Of a DNA stretch of 64,000 nucleotides, positions 31,954 through 41,459 are shown one piece after another. The stretch comes from Streptomyces sp. NBC_01267. GTDB lineage: Bacteria > Actinomycetota > Actinomycetes > Streptomycetales > Streptomycetaceae. The notes under the pieces are model-generated. The model did not search any database. It was not told the DNA's origin and worked only from the letters and a program-made list of their open reading frames with translations. The stretch is taken from contig NZ_CP108455.1 of assembly GCF_036241575.1 (NCBI RefSeq), forward strand, positions 5,149,501 to 5,213,500. Direction: 5' to 3'. The position numbers and the translations under genes are program-made. Every line of letters starts with the position of its first letter. Position 1 is the stretch's first letter.

Positions 31954-34158
31954 ATGTCCCACGTCGGCGTTCCACACGGGAGAGCAAAGCGCCGCAGCGT
32001 CGCGCTCCTCGCCACCGGTGTACTCGCGCTGCCCGTGCTGGCCGGGTGCGGTTCGAGCGACCACCACAGCAAGGACGCGAAGGCGGTGGCCCCGGACGTC
32101 GGGACGGCCGCGCGGGCGAAGCTGGCCGACGGCGGAACGCTGCGCTGGGCGGTCGACTCGATGCCCGCGACGCTCAACACCTTCCAGGCCGACGCGGGCA
32201 CGGCCACCTCACGCGTCGCGGGCGCCGTCCTGCCCGCGCTGTTCACCCTCGACGCGGCGGGGCGTCCGCAGCTCAACGGCGACTACCTGGAATCGGCGGA
32301 CGTCATCAAGACGGAGCCGAAGCAGGTCGTCCGCTACCGGATCAACCAGAAGGCTGTCTGGAGCAACGGCCGGGAGATCGGCGCCCCCGACTTCGTGGCC
32401 CAGTGGCGGGCCCTGAGCGGCAAGGACTCCGGGTACTGGACAGCGCGCAACGCGGGCTACGACCGGATCGAGAAGATCGAGAAGGGCAAGGACGACCTGG
32501 AGGTCGAGGTCACCTTCAACAGGCCCTACGCGGACTGGCGTTCACTCTTCACGCCGCTGTACCCGAAGGAGGTCATGGGCACCCCGGACTCCTTCAACGA
32601 CGGCGCGCGCAAGACGATCGCGGCCACGGCGGGGCCGTTCGGCATCAAGGGTGTGGACCGCGACGCGAAGGAGACCACGCTCGTACGCAACCCGCACTGG
32701 TGGGGGCAGCAGCCCAAGCTCGACTCGCTCGTGCTGGCCGCCGTACCGGCCGACCGGCGCACCGCGGCGCTGACCGCCGGTTCGCTCGACATCGCGGACG
32801 TGGACGAGTCGGCCGCCGGCCGGATCACCCTCGCCGACAAGGACGGGAACAGCGGCCAGCCGCTGACGCACGGCCCCGGCAGCGAGGTGCGGCCCGCCGA
32901 CGCGCTGCTGGCCTGGGCGGCGGCGCACGGCGCCGACGGCGAGCAGGCACAGGAGGCGGCGAGCCGGGCGGCGGCCCGGACGAGGGAAGCGCGCCAGGAG
33001 TACGCGAAGCAGCAGGCGGCCCTGCACAGCTACGTCGTCCGCAAGTCCCTGCAGTCCGCCTTCACCCAGCTCGCCATGAACGGCAGCTCGGGCCCGCTCT
33101 CCGACGAGCGGGTGCGCCGCGCGGTCGCCAGGGCGCTGGACCGCGAGCAGATCGCGACCGACGTACTGAAGCCGCTCGGCCTGCCCGCCCGGCCGCCGGG
33201 CAGCCACCTCGCGCTGGCCGGCCAGCAGGACTACGCGGACAACAGCGGGTCCCTCGGCGGCCACGACCCGGGGAAGGCCCAGGCGCTGCTGGCCGACGCG
33301 GGCTGGACGATCGGAGGCGCCCGCAGGACCGAGGAGGGCACCAAGGCCGGGAGCAAGCCCGACAAGGGGGAGAGCCGGGCGCCCGGGAGCCCGGCGGCGT
33401 CCGACGGACCGTCGGCCTCCGGGAAGCCGGAGCAGTCGGCGGCGCCGTCGAAGTCCGCGAAGCCGGAGAGCTCCTCGCAGGACGACTCGAAGCCGATCGG
33501 TCAGGCGAGGGGTCAGGCGATGGGTCAGTCGGGGGACGAGAAGCACCGGATCGCGGGTGCCTACGCCCCCGAGGGCACCGCGGCTCCGGCCGCGGCGGCC
33601 CCCGCTGGAGCACTCGGCAAGGACGGCAAGGCGCTGTCCCTGCGGTTCGTGCTCCCCTCGGGGCCCGGTACCGAGTCGCTGAACAGCGTCGGCACCAAGA
33701 TCACGCGGGAGCTGGACGCGGTCGGCATCCGGACGGAGATCACCAAGGTCGACAGCGCCTCCTACTTCAAGGACCACATCGCGTCCGGCGACTACGACCT
33801 GGCCCTCTACTCCTGGCCCGCCACCGCCTACCCGGCCACGGACGCCCGGCCGATCTACGCCAAGCCCGCGGTGGCCTCCGACGGCTCGCTGATGGTCGAC
33901 CAGAACTACACCCGGGTCGGCACGGACCGCATCGACCAGCTCTTCGACCGCGCGGCCGGTGAGCTCGACGCGAAAGCGGCACAGGACCTGGTCAAGCAGG
34001 CCGACGCCCATATCTGGGCCGCCGCAGGGTCGATCCCGCTCTATCAGCGCCCGGAACTGGTCGCCGTGAAGCCCGCCGTGGCCAACGCGGGTGCCTTCGG
34101 TTTCGCGACCCCCCGCTACCAGGACATCGGCTTCCTGAAATCCGCCAGGAAGTCCTGA
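31954..34158 (+). CDS. Family 5 solute-binding lipoprotein with low-complexity insert
   Basis: 734 residues from ATG 31954 after GGAGG. Basic head, signal helix and lipobox VLAGCG make it an extracellular lipoprotein. The mature part is a family 5 (oligopeptide/dipeptide) binding protein (GTLRWAVDSMPATLNTFQAD, then WSNGREIGAPDFVAQWRAL). It is about 190 residues longer than usual, mainly because of an Ala/Arg-rich helical stretch (about 310-350) and a Lys/Ser/Pro/Gly linker at about 455-555 (33320-33620). No permease or ATPase is adjacent, so it may work with another importer or as a sensor. A very strong terminator follows. Confidence 0.85.
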   Translation: MSHVGVPHGRAKRRSVALLATGVLALPVLAGCGSSDHHSKDAKAVAPDVGTAARAKLADGGTLRWAVDSMPATLNTFQADAGTATSRVAGAVLPALFTLDAAGRPQLNGDYLESADVIKTEPKQVVRYRINQKAVWSNGREIGAPDFVAQWRALSGKDSGYWTARNAGYDRIEKIEKGKDDLEVEVTFNRPYADWRSLFTPLYPKEVMGTPDSFNDGARKTIAATAGPFGIKGVDRDAKETTLVRNPHWWGQQPKLDSLVLAAVPADRRTAALTAGSLDIADVDESAAGRITLADKDGNSGQPLTHGPGSEVRPADALLAWAAAHGADGEQAQEAASRAAARTREARQEYAKQQAALHSYVVRKSLQSAFTQLAMNGSSGPLSDERVRRAVARALDREQIATDVLKPLGLPARPPGSHLALAGQQDYADNSGSLGGHDPGKAQALLADAGWTIGGARRTEEGTKAGSKPDKGESRAPGSPAASDGPSASGKPEQSAAPSKSAKPESSSQDDSKPIGQARGQAMGQSGDEKHRIAGAYAPEGTAAPAAAAPAGALGKDGKALSLRFVLPSGPGTESLNSVGTKITRELDAVGIRTEITKVDSASYFKDHIASGDYDLALYSWPATAYPATDARPIYAKPAVASDGSLMVDQNYTRVGTDRIDQLFDRAAGELDAKAAQDLVKQADAHIWAAAGSIPLYQRPELVAVKPAVANAGAFGFATPRYQDIGFLKSARKS

Positions 34159-34182
34159 GGACCCACCGGATCCGGCCCGTAC

Positions 34183-34230
34183 CGGAAACGCCCTGGCCCG
34201 CCGTTCCCCCGGCGGGCCAGGGCGTTTCCG
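34183..34230 (+). terminator. Strong terminator after the solute-binding protein gene
   Basis: A hairpin of 21 base pairs: the left arm ends in CCCTGGCCCGCCG (at 34203) and the right arm starts CGGCGGGCCAGGG (at 34210), with a 6-base loop. It separates the gene from typA. Confidence 0.9.
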
Positions 34231-34441
34231 TACCCCGTGGCCAGGGCGGACAGCGAGGCGCACAGCTCCGCGCGGACCCCGCGGACCCCTTGGGGCGCCC
34301 GGCCGCGGGGCCCGTATCGCTCGCCCGGGAAGCCCCGGGTGCGCAGGCCCCGTACCATGGGACTGGCCGTGGCGCGTCCGCCCGGCGGGCGTACCAGGAC
34401 AGACGCCGCATCCCACGAGCTGAGAGAAGCGCAAGCCACCC

Positions 34442-36313
34442 ATGCCCACGCGCCACGACATCCGTAACGTAGCCATCGTCGCCCACGTCGACCACGGCAA
34501 GACCACCCTGGTCGACGCCATGCTCAAGCAGGCGGGCGCCTTCGCCGCGCACGCCGCCGAGCACCTCGACGACCGCATGATGGACTCGAACGACCTGGAG
34601 CGTGAGAAGGGCATCACGATCCTGGCCAAGAACACGGCCGTGAAGTACCACCCGAAGGATGGCGGCGACGTCATCACGATCAACATCATCGACACCCCCG
34701 GCCACGCCGACTTCGGCGGTGAGGTCGAGCGCGGTCTCTCGATGGTGGACGCGGTCGTTCTCCTCGTCGACGCCTCCGAGGGACCGCTGCCGCAGACCCG
34801 CTTCGTGCTGCGCAAGGCGCTGGACGCGCGGATGCCGGTCATCCTCTGCATCAACAAGACGGACCGTCCCGACTCCCGGATCGACGAGGTCGTCAACGAG
34901 ACGTACGACCTGTTCCTGGACCTGGACGCCGACGAGGACCAGATCGAGTTCCCGATCGTCTACGCCTGCGCCCGTGACGGTGTCGCCTCGCTGACCAAGC
35001 CGGAGGACGGCACGGTCCCGCAGGACAGCGAGAACCTGGAGCCGTTCTTCAGCACGATCCTGTCGCACGTCCCGGCACCCGAGTACGACGAGGACGCCCC
35101 GCTCCAGGCGCACGTCACCAACCTCGACGCCGACAACTTCCTCGGCCGTATCGCGCTCTGCCGTGTCGAGCAGGGCGAGCTGCGCAAGGGCCAGACCGTC
35201 GCCTGGATCAAGCGTGACGGCTCGATGTCCAACGTCCGCATCACCGAGCTGATGATGACGGAGGCGCTCACCCGCAAGCCGGCCGAGAAGGCCGGTCCGG
35301 GCGACATCTGCGCCATCGCCGGTATCCCGGACATCATGATCGGCGAGACGCTGGCCGACCCGGAGAACCCGATCGCGCTGCCGCTGATCACGGTCGACGA
35401 GCCCGCCATCTCGATGACCATCGGTGCGAACACCTCGCCGCTGGTGGGCAAGGGCGGCAAGGGCCACAAGGTCACCGCCCGGCAGATCAAGGACCGTCTG
35501 GACCGTGAGCTGGTCGGTAACGTCTCGCTCCGCGTCCTGGACACCGAGCGCCCCGACGCCTGGGAGGTCCAGGGCCGTGGTGAGCTCGCGCTCGCCATCC
35601 TGGTCGAGCAGATGCGCCGCGAGGGCTTCGAGCTGACCGTCGGCAAGCCCGAGGTCGTCACCAAGCAGATCGACGGCAAGACGCACGAGCCGATCGAGCG
35701 CATGACGATCGACTCGCCGGAGGAGCACCTCGGCGCCATCACGCAGCTGATGGCGACCCGCAAGGGCCGCATGGAGACCATGACGAACCACGGTTCGGGC
35801 TGGGTCCGCATGGAGTGGATCGTGCCGTCCCGCGGACTCATCGGCTTCCGTACGGAGTTCCTCACGCAGACCCGCGGTACCGGCATCGCGCACTCCCTCT
35901 TCGAGGGCCACGAGCCGTGGTTCGGCGAGCTGCGGACCCGTCACAACGGTTCGCTGGTCGCGGACCGCGCGGGCGTCGTGACGCCGTTCGCGATGGTCAA
36001 CCTCCAGGAGCGCGGTGTCATCTTCACCGAGGCCACCACGGAGGTCTACGAGGGCATGATCATCGGCGAGAACTCGCGCGCCGACGACATGGACGTGAAC
36101 ATCACCAAGGAGAAGAAGCTCACCAACATGCGTGCGGCTTCCGCGGACACCACGGAGAACGTGGTGCCCGCCAGGAAGCTGTCGCTGGAGCAGTCGCTGG
36201 AGTTCTGCCGCGACGACGAGTGCATCGAGGTGACCCCGGAGACCGTGCGTATCCGCAAGGTCGTCCTGGACCAGAAGGAGCGCGGCCGGAGCGCGTCGCG
36301 CGCCAAGCGCTGA
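34442..36313 (+). CDS. typA: Ribosome-associated GTPase TypA/BipA
   Basis: 623 residues from ATG 34442. GTPase motifs are complete: AHVDHGKTT (P loop), EREKGITI (switch I), DTPGHADFGG (switch II) and NKTDRPDS. Elongation-factor-like domains II, III and V follow, and the family-specific C-terminal domain with ENSRADDMDVNITKEKKLTN and VRIRKVVLDQKER. TypA binds the ribosome and assists assembly or translation under stress such as cold. The length is the usual one, and the protein is intact. It is a single-gene unit between two strong terminators. Confidence 0.97.
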   Translation: MPTRHDIRNVAIVAHVDHGKTTLVDAMLKQAGAFAAHAAEHLDDRMMDSNDLEREKGITILAKNTAVKYHPKDGGDVITINIIDTPGHADFGGEVERGLSMVDAVVLLVDASEGPLPQTRFVLRKALDARMPVILCINKTDRPDSRIDEVVNETYDLFLDLDADEDQIEFPIVYACARDGVASLTKPEDGTVPQDSENLEPFFSTILSHVPAPEYDEDAPLQAHVTNLDADNFLGRIALCRVEQGELRKGQTVAWIKRDGSMSNVRITELMMTEALTRKPAEKAGPGDICAIAGIPDIMIGETLADPENPIALPLITVDEPAISMTIGANTSPLVGKGGKGHKVTARQIKDRLDRELVGNVSLRVLDTERPDAWEVQGRGELALAILVEQMRREGFELTVGKPEVVTKQIDGKTHEPIERMTIDSPEEHLGAITQLMATRKGRMETMTNHGSGWVRMEWIVPSRGLIGFRTEFLTQTRGTGIAHSLFEGHEPWFGELRTRHNGSLVADRAGVVTPFAMVNLQERGVIFTEATTEVYEGMIIGENSRADDMDVNITKEKKLTNMRAASADTTENVVPARKLSLEQSLEFCRDDECIEVTPETVRIRKVVLDQKERGRSASRAKR

Positions 36314-36749
36314 CGCCCCGGGGTACTCCTCTGTGACGACCCGGTCACCCCGCGCTGCGGGGTGACCGGGTCGTTCGTTTGCGAGAGGGATCGCAACTCC
36401 CGGCTCGGCAACCGATTTTCGGGAGTCAAGTGTCCGGATATCGGTCGGCACTCTCCGGAAGTTGCGTTAACAGTCCGTTTCGCGGGTGTCTGTCTGTGCT
36501 TGGTTTGTCCGGATTTCGGGCAAGGCGCCGGGGCCGATGTTGTAAAAACGAGACCCTTTAAGTGTGGTTTACGGCCCGGTCGTACTTAATAGTTGGCGTT
36601 ACTGAGCTCGGGTCAATGGGTCAAGCACTGTGGGGAGTGTCGACTCACGAGCACACTCGGGGCACTTGAAAACGCACGCTGTCAGGGGTGTCAGCGCGCG
36701 TAGAACGTGCCCCTCTTTCTTGATTCAGTGGACTCATGAGGAGGAACCC
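36314..36749. other. Control region of oligopeptide system 1
   Basis: 436 bases. After the typA terminator it is unusually AT-rich for this genome between about 36535 and 36605 (TTGTAAAAACGAGACC, then TACTTAATAGTTGGCG), where the promoter of the 36750 operon probably lies. Short open frames here have no ribosome sites. Confidence 0.5.
36336..36374 (+). terminator. Terminator of typA
   Basis: ACGACCCGGTCACCCCGC (36336-36353) pairs perfectly with GCGGGGTGACCGGGTCGT (36357-36374), an 18-base-pair stem with a 3-base loop. Confidence 0.9.
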
Positions 36750-38384
36750 ATGCGCGGTGCCAAGAGCGCCAAGTGGGTCGCGGGGGCGGCAGTTGTCGCA
36801 CTGGCAGCGACCGCCTGTGGCGGCAACGACAAGTCCGGCAGCGACAACGCCGGCGGGACTGTCGACCCGAAGGGCGTGCTCAGCTACCAGAGCAGCGAGC
36901 CGCAGCACCCGATCCAGCCGGCCAACGGTATGGAGACCGGCGGTGGCCGCATCGCCGACGCCATCTTCGACGGCCTCGTCGACTACGACGCCAAGACGGG
37001 TGCGCTGACCAACACGGTCGCCGAGTCGATCAAGCAGGACGACGCCAGCCACTACACCATCAAGGTGAAGAAGGGCTGGACGTTCCACAACGGCGAGACG
37101 GTCACCGCCAAGTCGTTCGTGGACGCCTGGAACTGGGGCGCCAACGCCAAGAACCAGCAGCAGAACGCCTCTTGGTTCTCCGACATCGAGGGCTACGACA
37201 AGGTCCACCCGGCGAAGGGTGACCCGAAGGCCGCGACCATGTCGGGTCTGTCCACCCCGGACGACTACACGATCAAGGTCACGCTCGCCAACCCGGCGCC
37301 GTACTGGACCTACAAGCTGGGCTACACCGCCTTCGCGCCGCTCCCCAAGGTCTTCTACACGAACCCGAAGAAGTACGGCCAGGAGCCCATCGGCAACGGC
37401 CCGTACGAGTACGTCAAGTGGAACCACAACAAGGACTTCCTGACCAAGACGTACGCGAAGTACGCGGGTCCGAACAAGCCGAAGAACGGTGGTGTGGACT
37501 TCAAGTTCTACACGACCGCCGAGGCCGCCTACCAGGACGCCGTCTCCAACAACCTCGACGTGCTGGACCAGGTCGCCCCCGCCGACATGGCCAAGTACCA
37601 CCAGGACCTGGGCAAGCGCGCGGTGGACGCCCCGCAGAACTCCATCCAGACCATTGCCGTCGCCGAGTACGCGCCGACGATCAAGGGCCTGAAGGACCGC
37701 GGGAAGTTCATGCAGGGCATCTCGATGGCGATCGACCGGGACACGATCACCAAGACGGTGCTCGCCGGTTCGCGTATCCCGGCCACCGGCTTCGTGCCGC
37801 CGGCCGTCAAGGGCTACAACGCCGACGCCTGTGGTGAGGCCTGCACGTACAACCCCACCAAGGCCAAGCAGCTCGTCACGGAGGCCGGTGGCGCCAACGC
37901 CAAGGTCTCGGTGCTGTACAACGCCGACGGTGGCCACAAGGAGTGGGTGACGGCCGTCTGCGCCAACATCACCCAGAACACCGGCGTCAAGTGCGAGCCC
38001 GACTCGAAGGCCGACTTCAAGACGACCCTCGACGTCCGCACCAACCACAAGGTCCAGAGCTTCTACCGCTCGGGCTGGGTGCAGGACTACCCGCTGAACG
38101 CCAACTTCCTGAAGGACCTGTACGGCACCACCGCCGCGGGTAACGAGGGTGGCTACTCCAACAAGGAGTTCGACAAGCTCTCCGCCAACGCCGACAAGGC
38201 CGCGACGCTGGACGAGTCCGTCAAGCTCTACCAGGAGGCGGAGAAGGCGCTCATCAAGGACATGCCGGCCATCCCGCTCTGGTACTACAAGACGAACGCC
38301 GGCTACTCCAAGAACGTTGAGGATGTCACCTACGACACCTTCGGTGTTCCGGTCTTCGCCGACATTCAGGTCTTCAAGAAGTAA
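36750..38384 (+). CDS. Oligopeptide-binding lipoprotein, system 1 (family 5)
   Basis: 544 residues from ATG 36750 behind GAGGAGGA. Signal peptide AVVALAATACGG with a lipobox, so it is tethered outside the membrane. The family 5 pattern is clear: GWTFHNGETVTAKSFVDAWN, then IPLWYYKTNAGYSKNV near the end. It should deliver peptides to the permeases that follow. The binding protein of system 3 starts almost identically (MRGAxxAKW) and is related throughout. An attenuator-like hairpin between this gene and the permease gene would let the binding protein be made in excess. Confidence 0.92.
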   Translation: MRGAKSAKWVAGAAVVALAATACGGNDKSGSDNAGGTVDPKGVLSYQSSEPQHPIQPANGMETGGGRIADAIFDGLVDYDAKTGALTNTVAESIKQDDASHYTIKVKKGWTFHNGETVTAKSFVDAWNWGANAKNQQQNASWFSDIEGYDKVHPAKGDPKAATMSGLSTPDDYTIKVTLANPAPYWTYKLGYTAFAPLPKVFYTNPKKYGQEPIGNGPYEYVKWNHNKDFLTKTYAKYAGPNKPKNGGVDFKFYTTAEAAYQDAVSNNLDVLDQVAPADMAKYHQDLGKRAVDAPQNSIQTIAVAEYAPTIKGLKDRGKFMQGISMAIDRDTITKTVLAGSRIPATGFVPPAVKGYNADACGEACTYNPTKAKQLVTEAGGANAKVSVLYNADGGHKEWVTAVCANITQNTGVKCEPDSKADFKTTLDVRTNHKVQSFYRSGWVQDYPLNANFLKDLYGTTAAGNEGGYSNKEFDKLSANADKAATLDESVKLYQEAEKALIKDMPAIPLWYYKTNAGYSKNVEDVTYDTFGVPVFADIQVFKK

Positions 38385-38457
38385 TCAGGCCGCTAACGGT
38401 CGAATCACCCCGGCGCCCCCGCGAGGCATAGGCGCCAACCGTGTGCACGACGGCCGG

Positions 38458-38490
38458 GTCCGCCGCTCCCCCACAAGGGGAGCGGTGGAC
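38458..38490 (+). terminator. Hairpin between binding-protein and permease genes, system 1
   Basis: GTCCGCCGCTCCCC (38458-38471) pairs with GGGGAGCGGTGGAC (38477-38490) with one G-U pair and a 5-base loop. A partial terminator or 3-prime stabiliser here would raise binding-protein over permease levels. Confidence 0.65.
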
Positions 38491-38522
38491 CGGCCGCCGC
38501 GGCGGCTGACAATGGAGGCTTC

Positions 38523-39452
38523 ATGGGGCGCTACGTCGCGAGGCGACTGCTCCAGATGATCCCGGTGTTCATCGGGACCACTCTGCTCATCTTCCTGATG
38601 GTGTACTCACTTCCCGGCGACCCCGTCCGGGCCCTGTGGGGCGACAGACCTGCCGACCCGCAGGCAATGGCGCGGTTGAGGCACGAGTACTGGTTCGACC
38701 GACCGGTACTGATGCAGTACCTGCACTACATGAACGGGCTCATCCACCTGGACTTCGGTACCAGCTTCGTCACCGGCCGCCAGGTCATCGACGTGATCAA
38801 GGACGCCTTCCCGGTCACGATCAGGCTCGCGCTGGTGGCCTTTGTCATCGAGATCGTCGTGGGCCTCGGCCTCGGCCTCTTCTCCGGGCTCAACCGCGGG
38901 AAGCTCCCGGACAAGCTGGTGCTGCTGATCACGCTGCTGCTGATCTCGATTCCGGTGTTCGTGCTCGGATTCATCTTCCAGACGGTCTTCGGCAACCAGC
39001 TCGGCTGGATCACCCCAACCGTCCAGGACTCCAGCGACATCACCCAACTGCTGCTGCCAGGCATCGTGTTGGGCTCGCTCTCCTTCTCGTACGTCGCCCG
39101 GCTCAGCCGGACCTCGCTCGCGGAGAACCTGCGCGCGGACTACATCCGTACCGCCGTGGCCAAGGGGCTTCCCCGCCGCCGCGTCATCGGTATCCACCTG
39201 CTGCGCAACTCCCTGATCCCCGTGGTCACCTTCCTCGGTACGGACCTGGGCGCCCTGATGGGCGGTGCCATCGTCACCGAGGGCATCTTCAACGTCCACG
39301 GAATCGGCAATGAGCTGTACCGGTCGATCAACCAGTCGGACAACACGACAGTGGTCGGCATCGTGACGATCCTGGTGATCATTTTCCTGCTCTCCAGCCT
39401 CATTGTCGACCTGCTGTACGCCGCTCTGGACCCGAGGATCCGTTATGCCTGA
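38523..39452 (+). CDS. Oligopeptide ABC permease (OppB/DppB type), system 1
   Basis: 309 residues. MGRYVARRLLQMIPVFIGTT is the classic DppB opening with the first helix; about six helices follow with the large extracellular loop after helix 1. The ATPase-contact loop is RADYIRTAVAKGLPRRRVIG. GGAIVTEGIFNVHGIG near the end is also family-typical. Its stop overlaps the start of the second permease (ATGCCTGA). The encoded protein is closely similar to the system 3 permease at 51757. Confidence 0.93.
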   Translation: MGRYVARRLLQMIPVFIGTTLLIFLMVYSLPGDPVRALWGDRPADPQAMARLRHEYWFDRPVLMQYLHYMNGLIHLDFGTSFVTGRQVIDVIKDAFPVTIRLALVAFVIEIVVGLGLGLFSGLNRGKLPDKLVLLITLLLISIPVFVLGFIFQTVFGNQLGWITPTVQDSSDITQLLLPGIVLGSLSFSYVARLSRTSLAENLRADYIRTAVAKGLPRRRVIGIHLLRNSLIPVVTFLGTDLGALMGGAIVTEGIFNVHGIGNELYRSINQSDNTTVVGIVTILVIIFLLSSLIVDLLYAALDPRIRYA

Positions 39453-40386
39453 GTCCCTCACCACCAAGTCCGAGGCAGGCACGGAGACCCCCGCCGTCCT
39501 CCCGGCGACGCCTGCTCCCGACAAGGCGCGCAGCCTCTGGTCCGACGCCTGGCAGGACCTGCGGCGCAACCCGTTCTTCGTCGTCTCCGCCGTGCTGATC
39601 GTCTTCCTCGTCCTGGTCGCGGTCGCCCCGGGTCTCTTCACCTCGGTCGATCCCGCTCACGCGGACCTCGCCAAGCACTACCTGGGCAAGCCCAACTACT
39701 CGCACGTCTTCCAGGGCGACTGGTTCGGCTACGACGTCCAGGGCCGCAGCATCTACTCCCGGGTCCTCTACGGCGCCCGGTCGTCGATCATCGTCGGTGT
39801 CTGTGCCACCGCGGCGGTCGCGATCGTCGGCGGTGTGGTCGGCATGATCGCCGGTTACTACGGCGGCTGGATCGACTCGCTGCTCTCCCGGATCACCGAC
39901 GTCTTCTTCGGTATCCCGCTGCTGCTCGGCGCGATCGTCATCCTCAACGCCTTCGCCCACCGCACCGTGTGGTCCGTGGTGCTCGGGCTCGGCTTCCTGG
40001 GCTGGACCCAGATCGCCCGTGTCATGCGCGGTTCGGTGATGACGGTCAAGCAGGCCGACTACGTCCAGGCCGCCAAGGCCCTGGGTGCGGGCACCCGTCG
40101 GATCATGCTCCGGCACATCCTGCCCAACGCCATCGCTCCGGTGATCGTCGTCTCCACCATCGCGCTCGGCGGTTACATCGCCACCGAGGCGACGCTGTCG
40201 TACCTCGGCATCGGGTTGCCGCCCAGCGCCGTCTCGTGGGGCAACGACATCTCCTCGGCGCAGAACGCGGTCCGGGACGCCCCGCACGTGCTGTTCTTCC
40301 CCAGCGCGATGCTGAGCGTCACCGTCCTCGCGTTCATCATGCTCGGCGACGCGGTGCGCGACGCCCTCGACCCCAAGCTGCGCTGA
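39445..40386 (+). CDS. Oligopeptide ABC permease (OppC/DppC type), system 1
   Basis: 313 residues from ATG 39445, overlapping the previous stop by 8 bases. A cytoplasmic head of about 50 residues with SLWSDAWQDLRRNPFFVVSA is followed by six helices. The ATPase-contact loop is QADYVQAAKALGAGTRRIML. The C-terminus (MLGDAVRDALDPKLR) and its DNA are nearly identical to the corresponding gene at 52673. Confidence 0.93.
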   Translation: MPESLTTKSEAGTETPAVLPATPAPDKARSLWSDAWQDLRRNPFFVVSAVLIVFLVLVAVAPGLFTSVDPAHADLAKHYLGKPNYSHVFQGDWFGYDVQGRSIYSRVLYGARSSIIVGVCATAAVAIVGGVVGMIAGYYGGWIDSLLSRITDVFFGIPLLLGAIVILNAFAHRTVWSVVLGLGFLGWTQIARVMRGSVMTVKQADYVQAAKALGAGTRRIMLRHILPNAIAPVIVVSTIALGGYIATEATLSYLGIGLPPSAVSWGNDISSAQNAVRDAPHVLFFPSAMLSVTVLAFIMLGDAVRDALDPKLR

Positions 40387-40400
40387 GGAGGGCGTACGAC

Positions 40401-41459
40401 GTGACCATCATCGAAGAAACCGCGAACGTCCCGGCGCCCCGGTCCGGCGACTCCGACAGCTCTCCGCTGCTCGAAGTCCGCGACCTGCACGTCGAGTTCC
40501 ACACCCGTGAGGGTGTCGCCAAGGCCGTCAACGGCGTCAACTACACCGTCGGTGCGGGCGAGACCCTCGCCGTGCTCGGCGAGTCCGGCTCCGGCAAGTC
40601 CGTCACCGCTCAGGCGATCATGGGCATCCTCGACATGCCGCCCGGCAAGATCCCGCAGGGCGAGATCCTCTTCCGCGGCCAGGACATGCTCACGATGTCC
40701 AACGAGGAGCGCCGGAAGATCCGCGGCCAGAAGATCGCGATGATCTTCCAGGACGCGCTCTCCTCGCTCAACCCGGTGCTCTCCGTGGGCTACCAGCTCG
40801 GCGAGATGTTCCGCGTACACCAGGGCCTGTCCCGCAAGGACGCCAAGGCCAGGTCCATCGAGCTGATGGACCGCGTCAAGATCCCGGCCGCCAAGGCGCG
40901 GATCAACGACTACGCCCACCAGTTCTCGGGCGGTATGCGTCAGCGCATCATGATCGCGATGGCGCTGGCCCTGGAGCCGGACCTGATCATCGCGGACGAG
41001 CCGACCACGGCGCTCGACGTGACCGTGCAGGCCCAGGTGATGGACCTGCTCGCCGAGCTCCAGCGCGAGCTCAACATGGGGCTCATCCTGATCACCCACG
41101 ACCTCGGCGTGGTCGCCGACGTCGCGGACAAGATCGCCGTGATGTACGCGGGCCGGATCGTCGAGACGGCGCCCGTGCACGAGCTCTACAAGCGCCCGGC
41201 CCACCCGTACACCCGGGGGCTGCTGGACTCGATCCCGCGGCTGGACCAGAAGGGCCAGGAGCTCTACGCGATCAAGGGCCTGCCGCCCAACCTGCTGCAC
41301 ATCCCGTCCGGTTGTGCGTTCAACCCGCGCTGCCCCAAGGCGACGGACCTCTGCCGTACGGACACCCCGGCCCTGCTGCCGGTCACTGAGCAGGACGGCG
41401 GCGCGCTGCCGGGCCGCGGCAGCGCGTGCCACTTCTGGAAGGAGACGATCCATGGCTGA
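40401..41459 (+). CDS. Oligopeptide ABC ATPase (OppD/DppD type), system 1
   Basis: 352 residues from GTG 40401 after GAGGAGGG. Walker A GESGSGKSV, signature FSGGMRQR, Walker B LIIADEPTTALD and the switch His in ITHDLGVVAD. The C-terminal OPN domain has the Cys pattern CAFNPRC and CRTD..CHFW that in this family can bind an iron-sulfur cluster. A run of 149 bases (40917-41065) is identical to 54112-54260 in system 3. Confidence 0.94.
   Translation: MTIIEETANVPAPRSGDSDSSPLLEVRDLHVEFHTREGVAKAVNGVNYTVGAGETLAVLGESGSGKSVTAQAIMGILDMPPGKIPQGEILFRGQDMLTMSNEERRKIRGQKIAMIFQDALSSLNPVLSVGYQLGEMFRVHQGLSRKDAKARSIELMDRVKIPAAKARINDYAHQFSGGMRQRIMIAMALALEPDLIIADEPTTALDVTVQAQVMDLLAELQRELNMGLILITHDLGVVADVADKIAVMYAGRIVETAPVHELYKRPAHPYTRGLLDSIPRLDQKGQELYAIKGLPPNLLHIPSGCAFNPRCPKATDLCRTDTPALLPVTEQDGGALPGRGSACHFWKETIHG

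Noticed and set aside
36362..36589. 75-codon ORF after typA
   Set aside because: Starts inside the typA terminator, AT-rich promoter-like sequence, no ribosome site.
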